NCBI GenBank assembly: GCA_900635495.1
Contig: LR134136.1
Coordinates: 2,604,001 to 2,668,000 of the forward strand
Reading direction: 5' to 3'
DNA: 64,000 bases
Source: Atlantibacter hermannii
GTDB taxonomy: Bacteria; Pseudomonadota; Gammaproteobacteria; Enterobacterales; Enterobacteriaceae
In this document: positions 52,671 to 62,004 of the stretch, piece by piece
How the letters are laid out: each line of letters begins with the position of its first letter
Numbering within the stretch: position 1 is the first letter of the stretch
Notes under the pieces: generated by a model
Seen by the model: only the letters and a program-made list of their open reading frames with translations
The model's database searches: none
What the model was told of the DNA's origin: nothing
Program-made: the position numbers and the translations under genes

Positions 52671-53865
52671 ATGACAACATTACTGAACCCCTATTTTGGT
52701 GAATTTGGCGGTATGTATGTTCCCCAGATCCTGATGCCCGCCCTGCGCCAGCTTGAAGAAGCTTTCGTGAGCGCCCAAAAGGATCCTGAGTTCCAGGCGC
52801 AGTTTACCGATCTTCTGAAAAACTATGCGGGCCGCCCGACGGCGCTGACAAAATGCCAGAACATTACCGACGGCACCCGCACCACGCTCTATCTGAAGCG
52901 TGAAGATTTGCTGCACGGCGGCGCACACAAAACTAACCAGGTTCTGGGCCAGGCGCTGCTGGCGAAACGGATGGGTAAAACCGAAATTATCGCCGAAACC
53001 GGTGCCGGACAGCACGGGGTAGCATCTGCGTTAGCCAGTGCCCTGCTCGGCCTGAAATGCCGGATTTATATGGGCGCGAAGGACGTCGAACGTCAGTCGC
53101 CGAATGTGTTCCGTATGCGCCTGATGGGTGCGGAAGTGATCCCGGTGCACAGCGGTTCCGCCACACTGAAAGATGCCTGTAACGAGGCGCTGCGCGACTG
53201 GTCCGGCAGCTACGATCGCGCGCACTATATGCTGGGCACAGCAGCAGGCCCGCACCCGTTCCCGACCATTGTGCGTGAGTTCCAACGGATGATCGGCGAG
53301 GAAACCAAAGCGCAAATTCTGGAAAAAGAAGGCCGTCTTCCGGACGCTGTGCTGGCCTGCGTGGGCGGCGGCTCCAACGCCATCGGCATGTTCGCCGATT
53401 TTATTGAAGAAGAGAGTGTCGGGCTGATTGGCATTGAACCGGCCGGACACGGTATTGAAACCGGTGAACACGGCGCGCCGCTGAAACATGGCCGCGTGGG
53501 TATTTATTTCGGTATGAAGTCGCCAATGATGCAAACCGAAGACGGCCAAATCGAGGAATCCTACTCGCTTTCCGCCGGGCTCGATTTCCCGTCCGTGGGG
53601 CCGCAGCATGCGTATCTCAACAGCATTGGCCGTGCAGAATATGTGTCGATTACCGATGATGAAGCGCTGGAAGCCTTTAAAACCCTGTGCGTCAACGAAG
53701 GGATTATTCCGGCGCTGGAATCCTCTCATGCCCCTGGCGCACGCCATCAAAATGATGCGCGAGAACCCGGAAAAAGAGCAACTGCTGGTGGTTAACCTTT
53801 CTGGCCGTGGCGACAAAGACATTTTCACTGTTCACGATATTTTGAAAGCAAGAGGGGAAATTTGA
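52671..53865 (+). pseudogene. trpB: TrpB tryptophan synthase beta chain (frameshifted)
   Basis: TrpB condenses indole with serine on pyridoxal phosphate. The PLP lysine is in GGAHKTNQ, and [11 protein letters not shown] binds the phosphate. The frame is intact to ALESSHA, then one extra C in the run at 53731-53734 shifts it; [20 protein letters not shown] and the true end KARGEI continue in another frame to 53865. The corrected protein has 397 residues, as in E. coli. Probably a homopolymer error. The stop overlaps the trpA ATG (TGATG). Confidence 0.95.
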
Positions 53866-54674
53866 TGGAACGTTATGAGCAGTTGTTTAAGCAGCTTGAA
53901 GCCCGTAAGGAAGGGGCATTTGTGCCATTCGTTACCCTGGGCGACCCCTCGCCTGAGCAATCGTTGCGGATCATCGACACCCTGATCGAAGCGGGTGCCG
54001 ATGCGCTGGAGCTGGGCATTCCGTTTTCCGATCCGCTGGCTGACGGCCCGACGATTCAGAATGCGACGCTGCGCGCCTTTGCCAGCGGCGTAACGCCTGC
54101 CCAGTGTTTTGAAATGCTTGCGGCGATCCGCCAGAAGCATCCACACATCCCTGTTGGCCTGCTGATGTACGCTAACCTGGTCTTCAGCAATGGGATCGAT
54201 GCGTTCTATCAGAAATGCGCGCAGGTTGGCGTGGATTCTGTACTGGTCGCAGACGTGCCGGTGGAAGAGTCTGCGCCCTTCAGCGAAGCGGCATTGCGCC
54301 ACAACGTTGCGCCTATTTTTATCTGTCCGCCTAATGCCGACGACAATCTTCTGCGCCAGATCGCTTCACGGGGCCGGGGCTACACCTATTTGCTGTCCCG
54401 TGCGGGTGTTACCGGGGCGGAAAATCGCGCCAGCGTGCCGCTGAATCATCTGATCGATAAGCTGAAAGAATACCATGCCGCGCCGCCGTTGCAGGGTTTT
54501 GGGATCTCCGAACCGTCGCAGGTGGAAGCCGCCATTAATGCAGGCGCAGCCGGGGCCATTTCCGGTTCCGCTATCGTAAAAATTATCGAGAACAACCTTA
54601 ACGATCACGGCGCGATGTTGCGCGAACTGAAGGCGTTTGTAGAAAGCCTGAAAGCCGCCACGCGTAAAGCCTGA
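53865..54674 (+). CDS. trpA: tryptophan synthase alpha chain TrpA
   Basis: TrpA cleaves indole-glycerol phosphate and channels indole to TrpB. The 269-residue protein (268 in E. coli) has the catalytic Glu and Asp in [15 protein letters not shown] and the phosphate-binding [14 protein letters not shown] 53865 overlaps the trpB stop. A terminator follows. Confidence 0.96.
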   Translation: MERYEQLFKQLEARKEGAFVPFVTLGDPSPEQSLRIIDTLIEAGADALELGIPFSDPLADGPTIQNATLRAFASGVTPAQCFEMLAAIRQKHPHIPVGLLMYANLVFSNGIDAFYQKCAQVGVDSVLVADVPVEESAPFSEAALRHNVAPIFICPPNADDNLLRQIASRGRGYTYLLSRAGVTGAENRASVPLNHLIDKLKEYHAAPPLQGFGISEPSQVEAAINAGAAGAISGSAIVKIIENNLNDHGAMLRELKAFVESLKAATRKA

Positions 54675-54688
54675 ACGTTCGTTGCGTT

Positions 54689-54717
54689 AAAAAGCCCCTG
54701 CATGAGGGGCTTTTTTA
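54689..54717 (+). terminator. trp operon terminator
   Basis: AAGCCCCT-GCATG-AGGGGCTT is followed by TTTTATTG, 18 bp after the trpA stop. Confidence 0.92.
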
Positions 54718-54850
54718 TTGCCGAAGCCCGGAAGGCAGGATTGGTTAAGGGCGATGGAACAATAAGGCTACGCGCAAAAGGGATTTTGCAGGCGGGAATA
54801 ATGACCGCCGCAAAGATGAGGTAATAAACCCACGCCGTTGAGGGACGGCT

Positions 54851-55087
54851 TTAGTCAAGTCGGTTCCTGGTAAGGGGTTTGTGAGTCCGGGTGCGGGAAG
54901 AACAAGGCATCATCGTGACTTTATTGATTTGAAATCCAGGATGAGCGTTTAAAATTCTGCTCGATAATTCATCAATAGCTGCCGCCGCCGTTAATAATAA
55001 ATTCTTATCAATAACGCACTGGTCGCGCTCGCCGTCGACGATCCGCCGTAAATAATCAGCAAACTCCTGATATTTATCAATATTCAT
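54851..55087 (-). CDS. small hypothetical protein
   Basis: The 78-residue frame opens at ATG 55087 behind AGGGAGAACAGC, a good ribosome site. The N-terminal half (MNIDKYQEFADYLRRIVDGE; LLLTAAAAIDELSSRIL) looks like a real helical protein. The C-terminal quarter (SSRTRTHKPLTRNRLD) is basic and could be random, so the true end may differ. It occupies the place of yciGFE in E. coli. I do not recognise a family. Confidence 0.5.
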   Translation of the reverse strand: MNIDKYQEFADYLRRIVDGERDQCVIDKNLLLTAAAAIDELSSRILNAHPGFQINKVTMMPCSSRTRTHKPLTRNRLD

Positions 55088-55260
55088 TGCTGTTCTCCCT
55101 GTAATAACACCACGTCAATCATATGGCTATAAGCAGTTTCGCGCTTAAAGAAAATCGCTATCAATGTGATAGGAAGCAACATTAATGTAAAATTCTGGTT
55201 TTCATGCCGGTATTCGCCGAAATGACTGGTCATTCTCAGCATAAAATAAAGTGTAGTCGA

Positions 55261-55295
55261 TAATAAAACTGGCCGATATACGGCCAGTTTTATTT
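55261..55295 (-). terminator. ompW terminator
   Basis: On the minus strand, AAAACTGGCCG-TATAT-CGGCCAGTTTT is followed by ATTAT. It lies 58 bp after the ompW stop; the plus-strand tail TATTTATTTG could also work. Confidence 0.8.
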
Positions 55296-55352
55296 ATTTG
55301 CCCGGGCTGTTGCGCCCCATTAAACAAGGGCTTCCTGCGGGTGATAATTTCG

Positions 55353-55985
55353 TTAGAAGCGATAGCCCGCAGAGAACATAAACACCCACGGGTCGAGGCG
55401 GGTTTTAATATTTTGCTGTTCACCCGCGGCTTTGAATTTCACTTCCGTATCGATATCCATATACCAGACCGACATGTTGATCAGCCAGTTGGGGTTAATC
55501 AAATAATCCAGGCCAACCTGGCCCGCTGCGCCCCAGGAATCCTTAACGCTTAAATCGCTAAGCTGCGCGCTTTTACCGGTGTCATTGAATTTTTCATCAA
55601 AGAATGTGGTGTAGTTTACCCCAACCCCGACATATGGCCGCGCTTTGCTGGTGGAATCACCGAAGTACCACTGCGCCATTAACGTAGGCGGAAGGTGGTG
55701 AACGGTCGCCAGGTCGCCGGTCGCGCCAAGCCCGACCTTATGCTGGAACGGCGTAGCCGCCAGCAGTTCAACACCGACATTCTCCGTTGCCATCCAGGTA
55801 AAGGTCAGGCCCAGCTGGGTGTTGTTATTCACATTAAAGCCACCCATGCCTAACACATCCTGCGATCCTTCCGTCGGGCGTACCGTCGCCGTACCCGCAC
55901 GAACAAAAAACTCATTGGCATCATGCGCCTGTGCAATACCCGCAACACATCCCAAAAGCGCCAGTGCCACCGTCAATTTTTTCAT
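55353..55985 (-). CDS. ompW: OmpW outer-membrane protein
   Basis: The 210-residue protein (212 in E. coli) is an eight-stranded outer-membrane barrel for small hydrophobic molecules. A signal peptide (MKKLTVALALLGCVAGIAQA) precedes HDANEFFVRAGTATVRPTEG, and it ends in the barrel-type FSAGYRF with terminal phenylalanine. An FNR-like site lies about 100 bp upstream of the start. Confidence 0.95.
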   Translation of the reverse strand: MKKLTVALALLGCVAGIAQAHDANEFFVRAGTATVRPTEGSQDVLGMGGFNVNNNTQLGLTFTWMATENVGVELLAATPFQHKVGLGATGDLATVHHLPPTLMAQWYFGDSTSKARPYVGVGVNYTTFFDEKFNDTGKSAQLSDLSVKDSWGAAGQVGLDYLINPNWLINMSVWYMDIDTEVKFKAAGEQQNIKTRLDPWVFMFSAGYRF

Positions 55986-56088
55986 TACCCTTCCCTCTTT
56001 GTGGTTTTATTTGCGCGGTGAATATACCTACAAAGAAGTATTAAGTGATCTCGATTCGATCACACTTAGCGGGCTAATTTAACATTTA

Positions 56089-56102
56089 TTGATATAGATT
56101 AA
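56089..56102 (-). promoter_or_regulatory. ompW: FNR-like site upstream of ompW
   Basis: TTGAT-ATAG-ATTAA matches the FNR consensus TTGAT-N4-ATCAA at 9 of 10 positions. It lies about 100 bp upstream of ompW, whose E. coli homolog is induced anaerobically through FNR. Confidence 0.55.
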
Positions 56103-56255
56103 TTTTTACATGTCATTTACCAGACGGAACATCGCGTCCACATCAATCCCCCTTCGACACATCAAAAAAATTTTGTTTTTAACATCTTGCGCAGCGCTTT
56201 CAGGCTGGCTAACGTGATGGTTCTTTAAGCGAATGCGTTTTGATGCGGGTGTGTG

Positions 56256-56657
56256 ATGAGTAATGAATGCTTGTCTTGCGGTGCGTGTTGTGCGTTTTTT
56301 CGTGTTTCTTTTTACTGGGCCGAAGCTGATGACGGCGGCGGCCAGGTCCCTGCTCAACTAACGGAACCCGTTACGCCTTTCCTGCGCTGTATGCGTGGCA
56401 CCAATGCGCGTGCCCCGCGCTGCGTTGCTTTACAGGGCGAACCGGGTAAAAACGTGAGTTGTGCGATTTATCATCAACGGCCTTCGCCGTGCCGTGAGTT
56501 TTCACTCTCTGGTGAAAACGGGATCACCCATGATGCCTGTAACCGGGCGCGGGCCCATCACGGTCTTCCTCCTTTGTATGGCACAGATTTACTGAGCTTG
56601 ACCATTCACAATGCTGCAACTGACAGGCCATCCAGGGTACAATCGCCGCCAGATTAA
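56256..56657 (+). CDS. YkgJ-type cysteine-cluster protein
   Basis: The roughly 133-residue protein starts [21 protein letters not shown], with the CxxCxxCC cluster of the YkgJ/UPF0153 family, and has further cysteines ([36 protein letters not shown]). These are thought to bind zinc or an iron centre; the function is unknown. An in-frame GTG one codon upstream is an alternative start. E. coli has nothing at this position between ompW and yciC. Confidence 0.85.
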   Translation: MSNECLSCGACCAFFRVSFYWAEADDGGGQVPAQLTEPVTPFLRCMRGTNARAPRCVALQGEPGKNVSCAIYHQRPSPCREFSLSGENGITHDACNRARAHHGLPPLYGTDLLSLTIHNAATDRPSRVQSPPD

Positions 56658-56684
56658 TACCGGCAATTAACTCAAGGAGAGTGC

Positions 56685-57428
56685 ATGTCTATCACGGCAA
56701 AAACCGTTTACCGTGACACGGGAAATTTTTTTCGCAATCAGCTCACTACCATTTTGCTGATCGCGCTGTTATGTGCCTTTGTGACGGTTCTTTTCGGCCA
56801 TGCCTTTTCACCCACTGAAGAGCAGCTCTCCATTCTCAGCGAAGGGGATAATTTAACCGGGAGCGTAGGGTTGTTCGAGCTGGTCCAGAACATGACGCCG
56901 GAGCAACAGCAGGTATTACTCCGCGCGTCTGCTGCCTCCACGTTTTCGGGTTTGTTCGGCAACGCTATTCTCGCAGGCGGCATTCTCCTGCTCATCCAGA
57001 TGGTGTCTGCCGGGCAGCCGGTGAGCGCGCTACGGGCCATTGGTGCCAGCGCGTCGGTGCTGCCGCGCATGTTTTTACTGATCCTGCTGACCACCCTGCT
57101 GGTGCAGCTCGGGATTATGCTGATTGTCCTGCCGGGCGTTATTCTGGCGATTGTGCTGTCTCTGGCACCGGTCATGCTGGTGCAGGATAAAGTCGGCATC
57201 TTCCAGGCAATGCGTAACAGTATGCGGATGGCATGGAGCAATATGCGCCTTGTGGCACCTGCAGTGATGAGCTGGTTACTTGCGAAAACCGCATTGCTGT
57301 TGATGGCATCGGCTTTTGCGGCCCTGACGCCGCAGGTGGGCGCGATTGTCGCTAATACCCTGAGTAACTTACTTTCAGCCTTGCTGCTGATCTATCTGTA
57401 CCGGTTGTACATGCTGTTACGCCAATAA
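56685..57428 (+). CDS. yciC: YciC inner-membrane protein (UPF0259)
   Basis: The 247-residue protein equals E. coli YciC in length. It has several hydrophobic spans ([52 protein letters not shown]). Function is not defined. AAGGAGAGTGC precedes the ATG. yciB follows 59 bp downstream. Confidence 0.94.
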   Translation: MSITAKTVYRDTGNFFRNQLTTILLIALLCAFVTVLFGHAFSPTEEQLSILSEGDNLTGSVGLFELVQNMTPEQQQVLLRASAASTFSGLFGNAILAGGILLLIQMVSAGQPVSALRAIGASASVLPRMFLLILLTTLLVQLGIMLIVLPGVILAIVLSLAPVMLVQDKVGIFQAMRNSMRMAWSNMRLVAPAVMSWLLAKTALLLMASAFAALTPQVGAIVANTLSNLLSALLLIYLYRLYMLLRQ

Positions 57429-57487
57429 CCTTCTCCTGCTCCTGACGCTCACGTTATAGTCAGGAGCCCTTCTTTACGGAATCGATT

Positions 57488-58039
57488 ATGAAGCAGTTTC
57501 TCGACTTTTTACCGCTGATCGTCTTCTTCGCTTTCTACAAGCTTTACGACATCTATGCAGGCACTGCCGCGTTGATTGTCGCCACTGCCGCGGTGCTGAT
57601 TTACAGCTGGTTTAAATACCGCAAAATTGAAAAGATGGCGCTGATTACCTTTGTTTTGGTGGCGGTATTCGGCGGCCTGACCTTGTTTTTCCATAATGAT
57701 GAATTTATTAAATGGAAAGTCACCGTCATTTATGCCCTGTTCGCCTGCGCGTTGCTGATAAGTCAGTGGGTGATGAAAAAACCGTTAATCCAGAGCATGC
57801 TGGGTAAAGAACTTACGCTGCCGCAGTCGGTTTGGTCGCGTTTAAATATTGCCTGGGCGCTGTTCTTTATTGCCTGCGGTCTCGCCAATATCTATATCGC
57901 ATTCTGGCTGCCGCAAAGCGTGTGGGTTAACTTTAAAGTGTTTGGCCTGACGGCGTTAACCCTGGTCTTTACCCTGCTTAGCGGCATCTATATTTATCGC
58001 CATATGCCTCAGGATGAGAAAGAATCAAAATTGAAATAA
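57488..58039 (+). CDS. yciB: YciB inner-membrane protein (septation family)
   Basis: The 183-residue protein (179 in E. coli) has five hydrophobic segments and conserved [20 protein letters not shown] and [19 protein letters not shown]. The homolog affects cell-envelope integrity and septation. It is the last gene in E. coli order; yciA and tonB, expected next, are replaced by the accessory region. Confidence 0.95.
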   Translation: MKQFLDFLPLIVFFAFYKLYDIYAGTAALIVATAAVLIYSWFKYRKIEKMALITFVLVAVFGGLTLFFHNDEFIKWKVTVIYALFACALLISQWVMKKPLIQSMLGKELTLPQSVWSRLNIAWALFFIACGLANIYIAFWLPQSVWVNFKVFGLTALTLVFTLLSGIYIYRHMPQDEKESKLK

Positions 58040-58090
58040 CTCACTATTTTCAATGAGTTTTTATATTTAAAATTCTTGGTGATGACATTA

Positions 58091-58132
58091 AAACACGCTT
58101 CGATGTAAGCCTTACGCGAAGCGTGTTTTTTT
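58091..58132 (+). terminator. strong hairpin terminator after yciB
   Basis: A 12-bp stem (AAACACGCTTCG/CGAAGCGTGTTT) is followed by seven or more T residues; the 14-base interior itself pairs GTAAG/CTTAC. It marks the end of the conserved backbone. A weaker AACTCA/TGAGTT hairpin lies just before it. Confidence 0.88.
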
Positions 58133-58270
58133 ATCCCTGAGTTGTATCAACTTACTTTAAGCCAATCCAAAACCGTGTCGTATAGCAGGTTGAAAGCCTC
58201 TCTTTTTTTATCTGGTGCTGGATACCCTGTCCTTTCTGTTGAGCTCGTCAATTAATCGCCAGGGTCTGCT

Positions 58271-58295
58271 AAGTGCCAGGAGCGGACGTTTCCTA
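58271..58295 (+). repeat. dispersed repeat, partial copy A
   Basis: AAGTGCCAGGAGCGGACGTTT is shared with the longer copies at 61860 and 62671. It lies just before the TetR gene at the start of the accessory region. Confidence 0.6.
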
Positions 58296-58317
58296 CCCGC
58301 TAGTGCCGACGTAATTG

Positions 58318-58908
58318 TCATTCCACACGTCGTAATCCGCAAAGTAGCAGGTTCAGCGCGGTGATGGCTTTTGTCAGCCGTACATTGCTTTCATCACTGT
58401 CGGCAATCCAGAATGCAGCTTCTGCCAGGCTACCATAAATCAGCGAAGCCAAACCGTCCGGATCGACGTCTACGATGATACCTTGCTGAATCAGTTCACG
58501 AATGATGCATCTCATTGCTTCCACGCAATTACGTTGCGATTCAGGTGAAGAACCTCCCAGTACCGCTTTTGCATCACGTAACACAATGCGCTGAATTTCA
58601 GGCTCCAGCGTCATTTCCAGGTAAGCCCGACATCGGCTGCAAAAGCCGTCCCACGGATCCGCTGCATTACTGGAAATTTTCTGCAGGCGTTGATCCATCT
58701 CGTCATCTATCTGCTCCACCACAGCCGCCAGCAATCCTTTTTTATCACCAAAATGGTGGTAAAGCGCACCGCGGGTCAACCCTGCCTGCGCAGTCAGTTC
58801 ATCCATCGAGGTTTCAGCGTAGCCATGTTCACAAAAAAACTTACGGGCAGTGGCTAGCAAGGTCGCTCTTGTCTCTTCTGTCTCTGCGCGGGTTCGGCGA
58901 ACCATCAT
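58318..58908 (-). CDS. TetR-family transcriptional regulator
   Basis: The 196-residue regulator has an N-terminal TetR helix-turn-helix (MDELTAQAGLTRGALYHHFGDKKGLLAAV) and a C-terminal ligand-binding domain of the kind that senses small lipophilic compounds. It has two consecutive ATGs; the second (58905) is better spaced from AAGGAG. It is divergent from an MFS exporter, with an inverted repeat between them, so it probably represses that exporter. The inducer is unknown. Confidence 0.88.
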   Translation of the reverse strand: MMVRRTRAETEETRATLLATARKFFCEHGYAETSMDELTAQAGLTRGALYHHFGDKKGLLAAVVEQIDDEMDQRLQKISSNAADPWDGFCSRCRAYLEMTLEPEIQRIVLRDAKAVLGGSSPESQRNCVEAMRCIIRELIQQGIIVDVDPDGLASLIYGSLAEAAFWIADSDESNVRLTKAITALNLLLCGLRRVE

Positions 58909-58950
58909 TTTCTCCTTACATACGGTATGAATGATTATTTACAAACACCT

Positions 58951-58979
58951 CGTATGAATATAGGGTGTGGATTCATACG
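58951..58979. promoter_or_regulatory. candidate TetR operator (inverted repeat)
   Basis: CGTATGAAT and ATTCATACG form a perfect 9-bp inverted repeat with an 11-bp spacer between the divergent tetR and MFS genes. A related CATACGGTATGAAT lies at 58919-58932, nearer the regulator. Both fit repressor half-sites. Confidence 0.65.
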
Positions 58980-59040
58980 TGTTGTATGTATTTTCGCTAT
59001 GCTACCTCGTTGTGGCAAGTAAACACTACCGGAGATTAAG

Positions 59041-60241
59041 ATGACTTCACTGTATCGAGACCTTTTTTCAAAATCTGGCACAGTAAGTTTTGCCGTTGCA
59101 GGCTTGTTGGCGCGGATCCCCTTGCCGATGGCAGGCATAAGTATGATCACACTATTTTCGCAGCGTTACGGTGGCTTTGCGCTAGCCGGAGCCATTTCCG
59201 CGACCTTTGTTCTGACCTATGCTCTGATATCACCGCAGATTTCCCGATACGTGGATCGTTATGGCCAGTACCGGATGCTACCTGTGGCTACGGCAATCAG
59301 CGTCACGGGTTTTCTTATCCTTATAGCCTGCTCTTATTGGAAAGGTGCCAGCTGGATTCTGTTTATCGGCGCATTGCTTGCGGGATTCATGCCAAGCATG
59401 TCTGCCATGGTTCGGGCACGCTGGACTTCTCTGTACAGGGGGCAGCCGCGTTTGCAGACAGCCTATTCGCTTGAAACGGTGCTTGATGAGCTGTCATTTA
59501 TAGTTGGCCCCCCCCTCTCGATTGGCCTTTCCATCGTACTCTTTCCCCAGGCGGGTCTGCTGCTCACGGCACTTTTGCTGTTTACAGGCGTGTTTGCCCT
59601 GGTGATACAGCGTGGCACGGAACCTCCCATTATGACGTTACACTCTGGCAACATTGGGAGGGGTTCGGTCATTCGCCGGGGGAGCGTACGGCTGTTAACA
59701 CTGCTAATGGTAGCGATGGGCGTTATTGTTGGGACGGTTGATATCGTTAGCGTCGCTTATGCCGGAGAACGGGGGGCAACCATCAGCGGCCAGCCTGATT
59801 TTATCAGCGTATGCCGCAGGTTCATGTCTGTCCGGATTACTCTATGGCTCACTCAAATTGAAAATCTCACTCCAGCGGATGTTGATGCTGGGCGGGCTAG
59901 CCACTGCCATAGCCACAATCCCACTGATACTAGTCACAAATCTTTCCGCACTGGCAGCAGCCGTTTTGCTGGCAGGGTTCTTCTTCGCCCCAACAATGAT
60001 TGTGGCTATGTCGCTTATTGAACGTCACGTGTCTGAAAGTCAATTAACCGAGGGCATGACCTGGTTATTGGCCGGGCTGAATGTTGGTGTTGCGCTGGGG
60101 GCTGCAATCGCTGGTCAGGTTGTTGATAGTAATGGATCGCAGGTTGGATTCTACGTCGCATTATGTGCCGGAGCTCTGGTATTGATCATGGCATTTTTAA
60201 GTCATTTAGCACTGCGCAAGCATGATAATCCATCGTTCTGA
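59041..60241 (+). pseudogene. MFS transporter (frameshifted)
   Basis: This is a 12-helix major-facilitator permease of about 399 residues once one base is removed. The first frame ends after a shift in the G-run at 59771-59776; the second frame (GQPSAASLILSAYAAGSCLSG...SHLALRKHDNPSF) carries the C-terminal half. The repaired protein shows the DHA-type loop YVDRYGQYRMLP. Divergence from a TetR gene suggests a drug or metabolite exporter. The indel is probably a homopolymer error. The substrate cannot be read from the sequence. Confidence 0.85.
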
Positions 60242-60443
60242 TAGAACTGTATAGTGGATACATTTTCTATACAGAGAGTTCATGGGCTGTTGTTAATGCT
60301 GTTGGTCTTGCGACTTTCTTTGCTTCTTTAGCAGAAATATCCCGGCAGGCTTACGGTCGGACTGAAGATCCTTCATGATAACAGCCGCACTCCTGGCTCT
60401 GGAAATCGCCGCTGTGACCTGCCCCCAGGATTAGATACAACCT

Positions 60444-61268
60444 TCAGTTAGTAATGTCGGTTGGTTTTTCTTCATATTTCCTGTTTCGCCAGTCCGTTGC
60501 GAATTCAGCTGGTGTCTGGTAATCCAGCGATGAATGGGGACGGCACTCGTTATAATCCTGCCGCCAGTCATTAATCGTTTTCCGGGCATGAAGAATATCG
60601 CTGAACCAGTGTTCATTCAGACACTCATCGCGAAAGCGTCCGTTAAAACTCTCAATAAATCCGTTCTGCGTTGGCTTACCTGGCTGGACAAGACGTAGTT
60701 CCACACCATGCTCAAAGGCCCATTGATCGAGCGCGCGGCAGGTAAATTCCGGGCCTTGATCGGTTCTTATTGTCGCCGGATAGCCCCTAAACAGCGCGAT
60801 GCTGTCCAGAATACGCGTGACCTGAACGCCTGAAATACCGAAAGCAGTGGTGATCGTCAGACACTCCTTCGTGAAATCATCCACACAGGTCAGGCACTTG
60901 ATCCTCCGGCCGTTGGCCAGTGCGTCCATAACGAAATCCATCGACCATGTCAGGTTCGGCGCATCCGGGCGCAGAAGCGGAAACCGTTCGGTTGCCAGCC
61001 CTTTACGGCGTCGTCTGCGTTTTACGCTCAGTCCATTAAGGTGGTAAATACGGTATACCCGCTTGTGATTGACGCGAAGGCCCTCCCGACGCAGCAGCTG
61101 CCAGATGCGGCGGTAGCCAAAACGCCTGCGCTCCAGTGCCAGCTCAGTGATGCGCCCTGATAAAAGCGCATCAGCTGCCGGACGCTGAGCCTCATAGCGG
61201 CAGGTCGACAGAGACAAACCTGTAAGCCTGCAGGCACGACGTTGCGACAGACCGGTCGCATCACACAT
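60444..61268 (-). CDS. IS3-family transposase OrfB
   Basis: This is the integrase-core transposase half with the DDE residues visible in [18 protein letters not shown] and GFIESFNGR. The frame is open upstream of the first ATG (61268) and lies in the -1 frame relative to orfA, so the functional product is probably an OrfAB fusion made by programmed -1 frameshifting near GCGAAAGTACTGA at the end of orfA. Confidence 0.93.
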   Translation of the reverse strand: MCDATGLSQRRACRLTGLSLSTCRYEAQRPAADALLSGRITELALERRRFGYRRIWQLLRREGLRVNHKRVYRIYHLNGLSVKRRRRRKGLATERFPLLRPDAPNLTWSMDFVMDALANGRRIKCLTCVDDFTKECLTITTAFGISGVQVTRILDSIALFRGYPATIRTDQGPEFTCRALDQWAFEHGVELRLVQPGKPTQNGFIESFNGRFRDECLNEHWFSDILHARKTINDWRQDYNECRPHSSLDYQTPAEFATDWRNRKYEEKPTDITN

Positions 61269-61300
61269 AAACTCAACGGCTTCCCGCTTCTGGCCTGTCG

Positions 61301-61564
61301 TCAGTACTTTCGCCCCAGAGCCACCTGAAGTGCCTCCTTATCCAGCATGGCTTCGGCAAGTAGCTTCTTGAGGCGGGCGTTCTCCTCTTCAAGAGATTTA
61401 AGCCGCTTAACCTCGGGCACCTCCATACCGCCATACTTCTTGCGCCAGGTGTAAAAGGTGGCATCTGAAATGGCGTGCTTACGGCAGAGCTCGCGGGCAG
61501 AAACTCCGGCTTCCGCTTCGCGGAGAATACTGATGATCTGTTCGTCGGAAAAACGCTTCTTCAT
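61301..61564 (-). CDS. IS3-family transposase OrfA
   Basis: The 87-residue protein has an N-terminal helix-turn-helix ([38 protein letters not shown]) and a leucine-zipper segment ([19 protein letters not shown]). It binds the IS ends and supplies the DNA-binding part of OrfAB. Confidence 0.93.
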   Translation of the reverse strand: MKKRFSDEQIISILREAEAGVSARELCRKHAISDATFYTWRKKYGGMEVPEVKRLKSLEEENARLKKLLAEAMLDKEALQVALGRKY

Positions 61565-61635
61565 GGGGATGTCCTCATGTGGCTTATGAAGACATTACTA
61601 ACATCGGGGTGTATTAATCAACGGGGAGCAGGTCA

Positions 61636-61804
61636 GCTGCGCTTTATGTCGGGGTAGTTAATTTAGGGATTGCGCTGGGATCAAGACGTAGGGGATATCG
61701 TAGATATTTTGTCCCTGGCGGATACACACCGGCTGGTTTGTAAATTAGCGAGTACTGCCTTTCTTTTAACTATGCTCGCTTGCATTAGTAGAGGAAAGAC
61801 ATAG
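61636..61804 (+). pseudogene. decayed transporter remnant cut by the IS
   Basis: Joining the IS flanks (one GCTG copy removed) gives EIAAALYVGVVNLGIALGS in one frame, resembling the glycine-rich helix 11 region of MFS exporters. A frame change later reads DIVDILSLADTHRLVCKLAS and then a hydrophobic end before a stop at 61802. It may be the tail of a further MFS gene already degraded before or after IS insertion. Weak evidence. Confidence 0.35.
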
Positions 61805-61859
61805 TAAAAAGCAACGCATGCTCTGATGCATGGAATCTTGCGGACACTGACATTCGCAT

Positions 61860-61925
61860 CTCGCTCACAGCGGATCTTCAATTCAGTTTGTCTGTCCGCT
61901 TCGTGCCAGAAGCGGACATTTCATA
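61860..61925 (+). repeat. dispersed repeat, copy B
   Basis: The copy starts CTCGCTCACAGCGGA and ends in a hairpin TGTCCGCTTCGTGCCAGAAG followed by CGGACATTT. It matches copy C at 62671 in both end blocks. It lies upstream of the orphan gene at 62005. Confidence 0.75.
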
Positions 61926-62004
61926 GACCCAACGTTCAATTGATAATGGACTCAGAAATTATCACTGCCAGGGTTCATGTTAAATTCAGGAAAGGGAATA
62001 TTAG

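Larger units (their letters stand above)
60415..61635 (-). mobile_element. IS3-family insertion sequence (IS407-group type)
   Basis: The element is 1221 bp. Its ends are imperfect inverted repeats (TGACCTGCCCCC at the left; the right end reads TGACCTGCTCCCC on the other strand) and GCTG is repeated at 60411-60414 and 61636-61639, a 4-bp target duplication typical of the IS407 group. It holds orfA and orfB on the minus strand. Both are open, so the element looks recent and intact. I do not assign a named IS. Confidence 0.9.

Noticed and set aside
56043..56070. CRP site upstream of ompW
   Set aside because: The half-sites GTGA and TCAC are 11 bases apart instead of the spacing for TGTGA-N6-TCACA.
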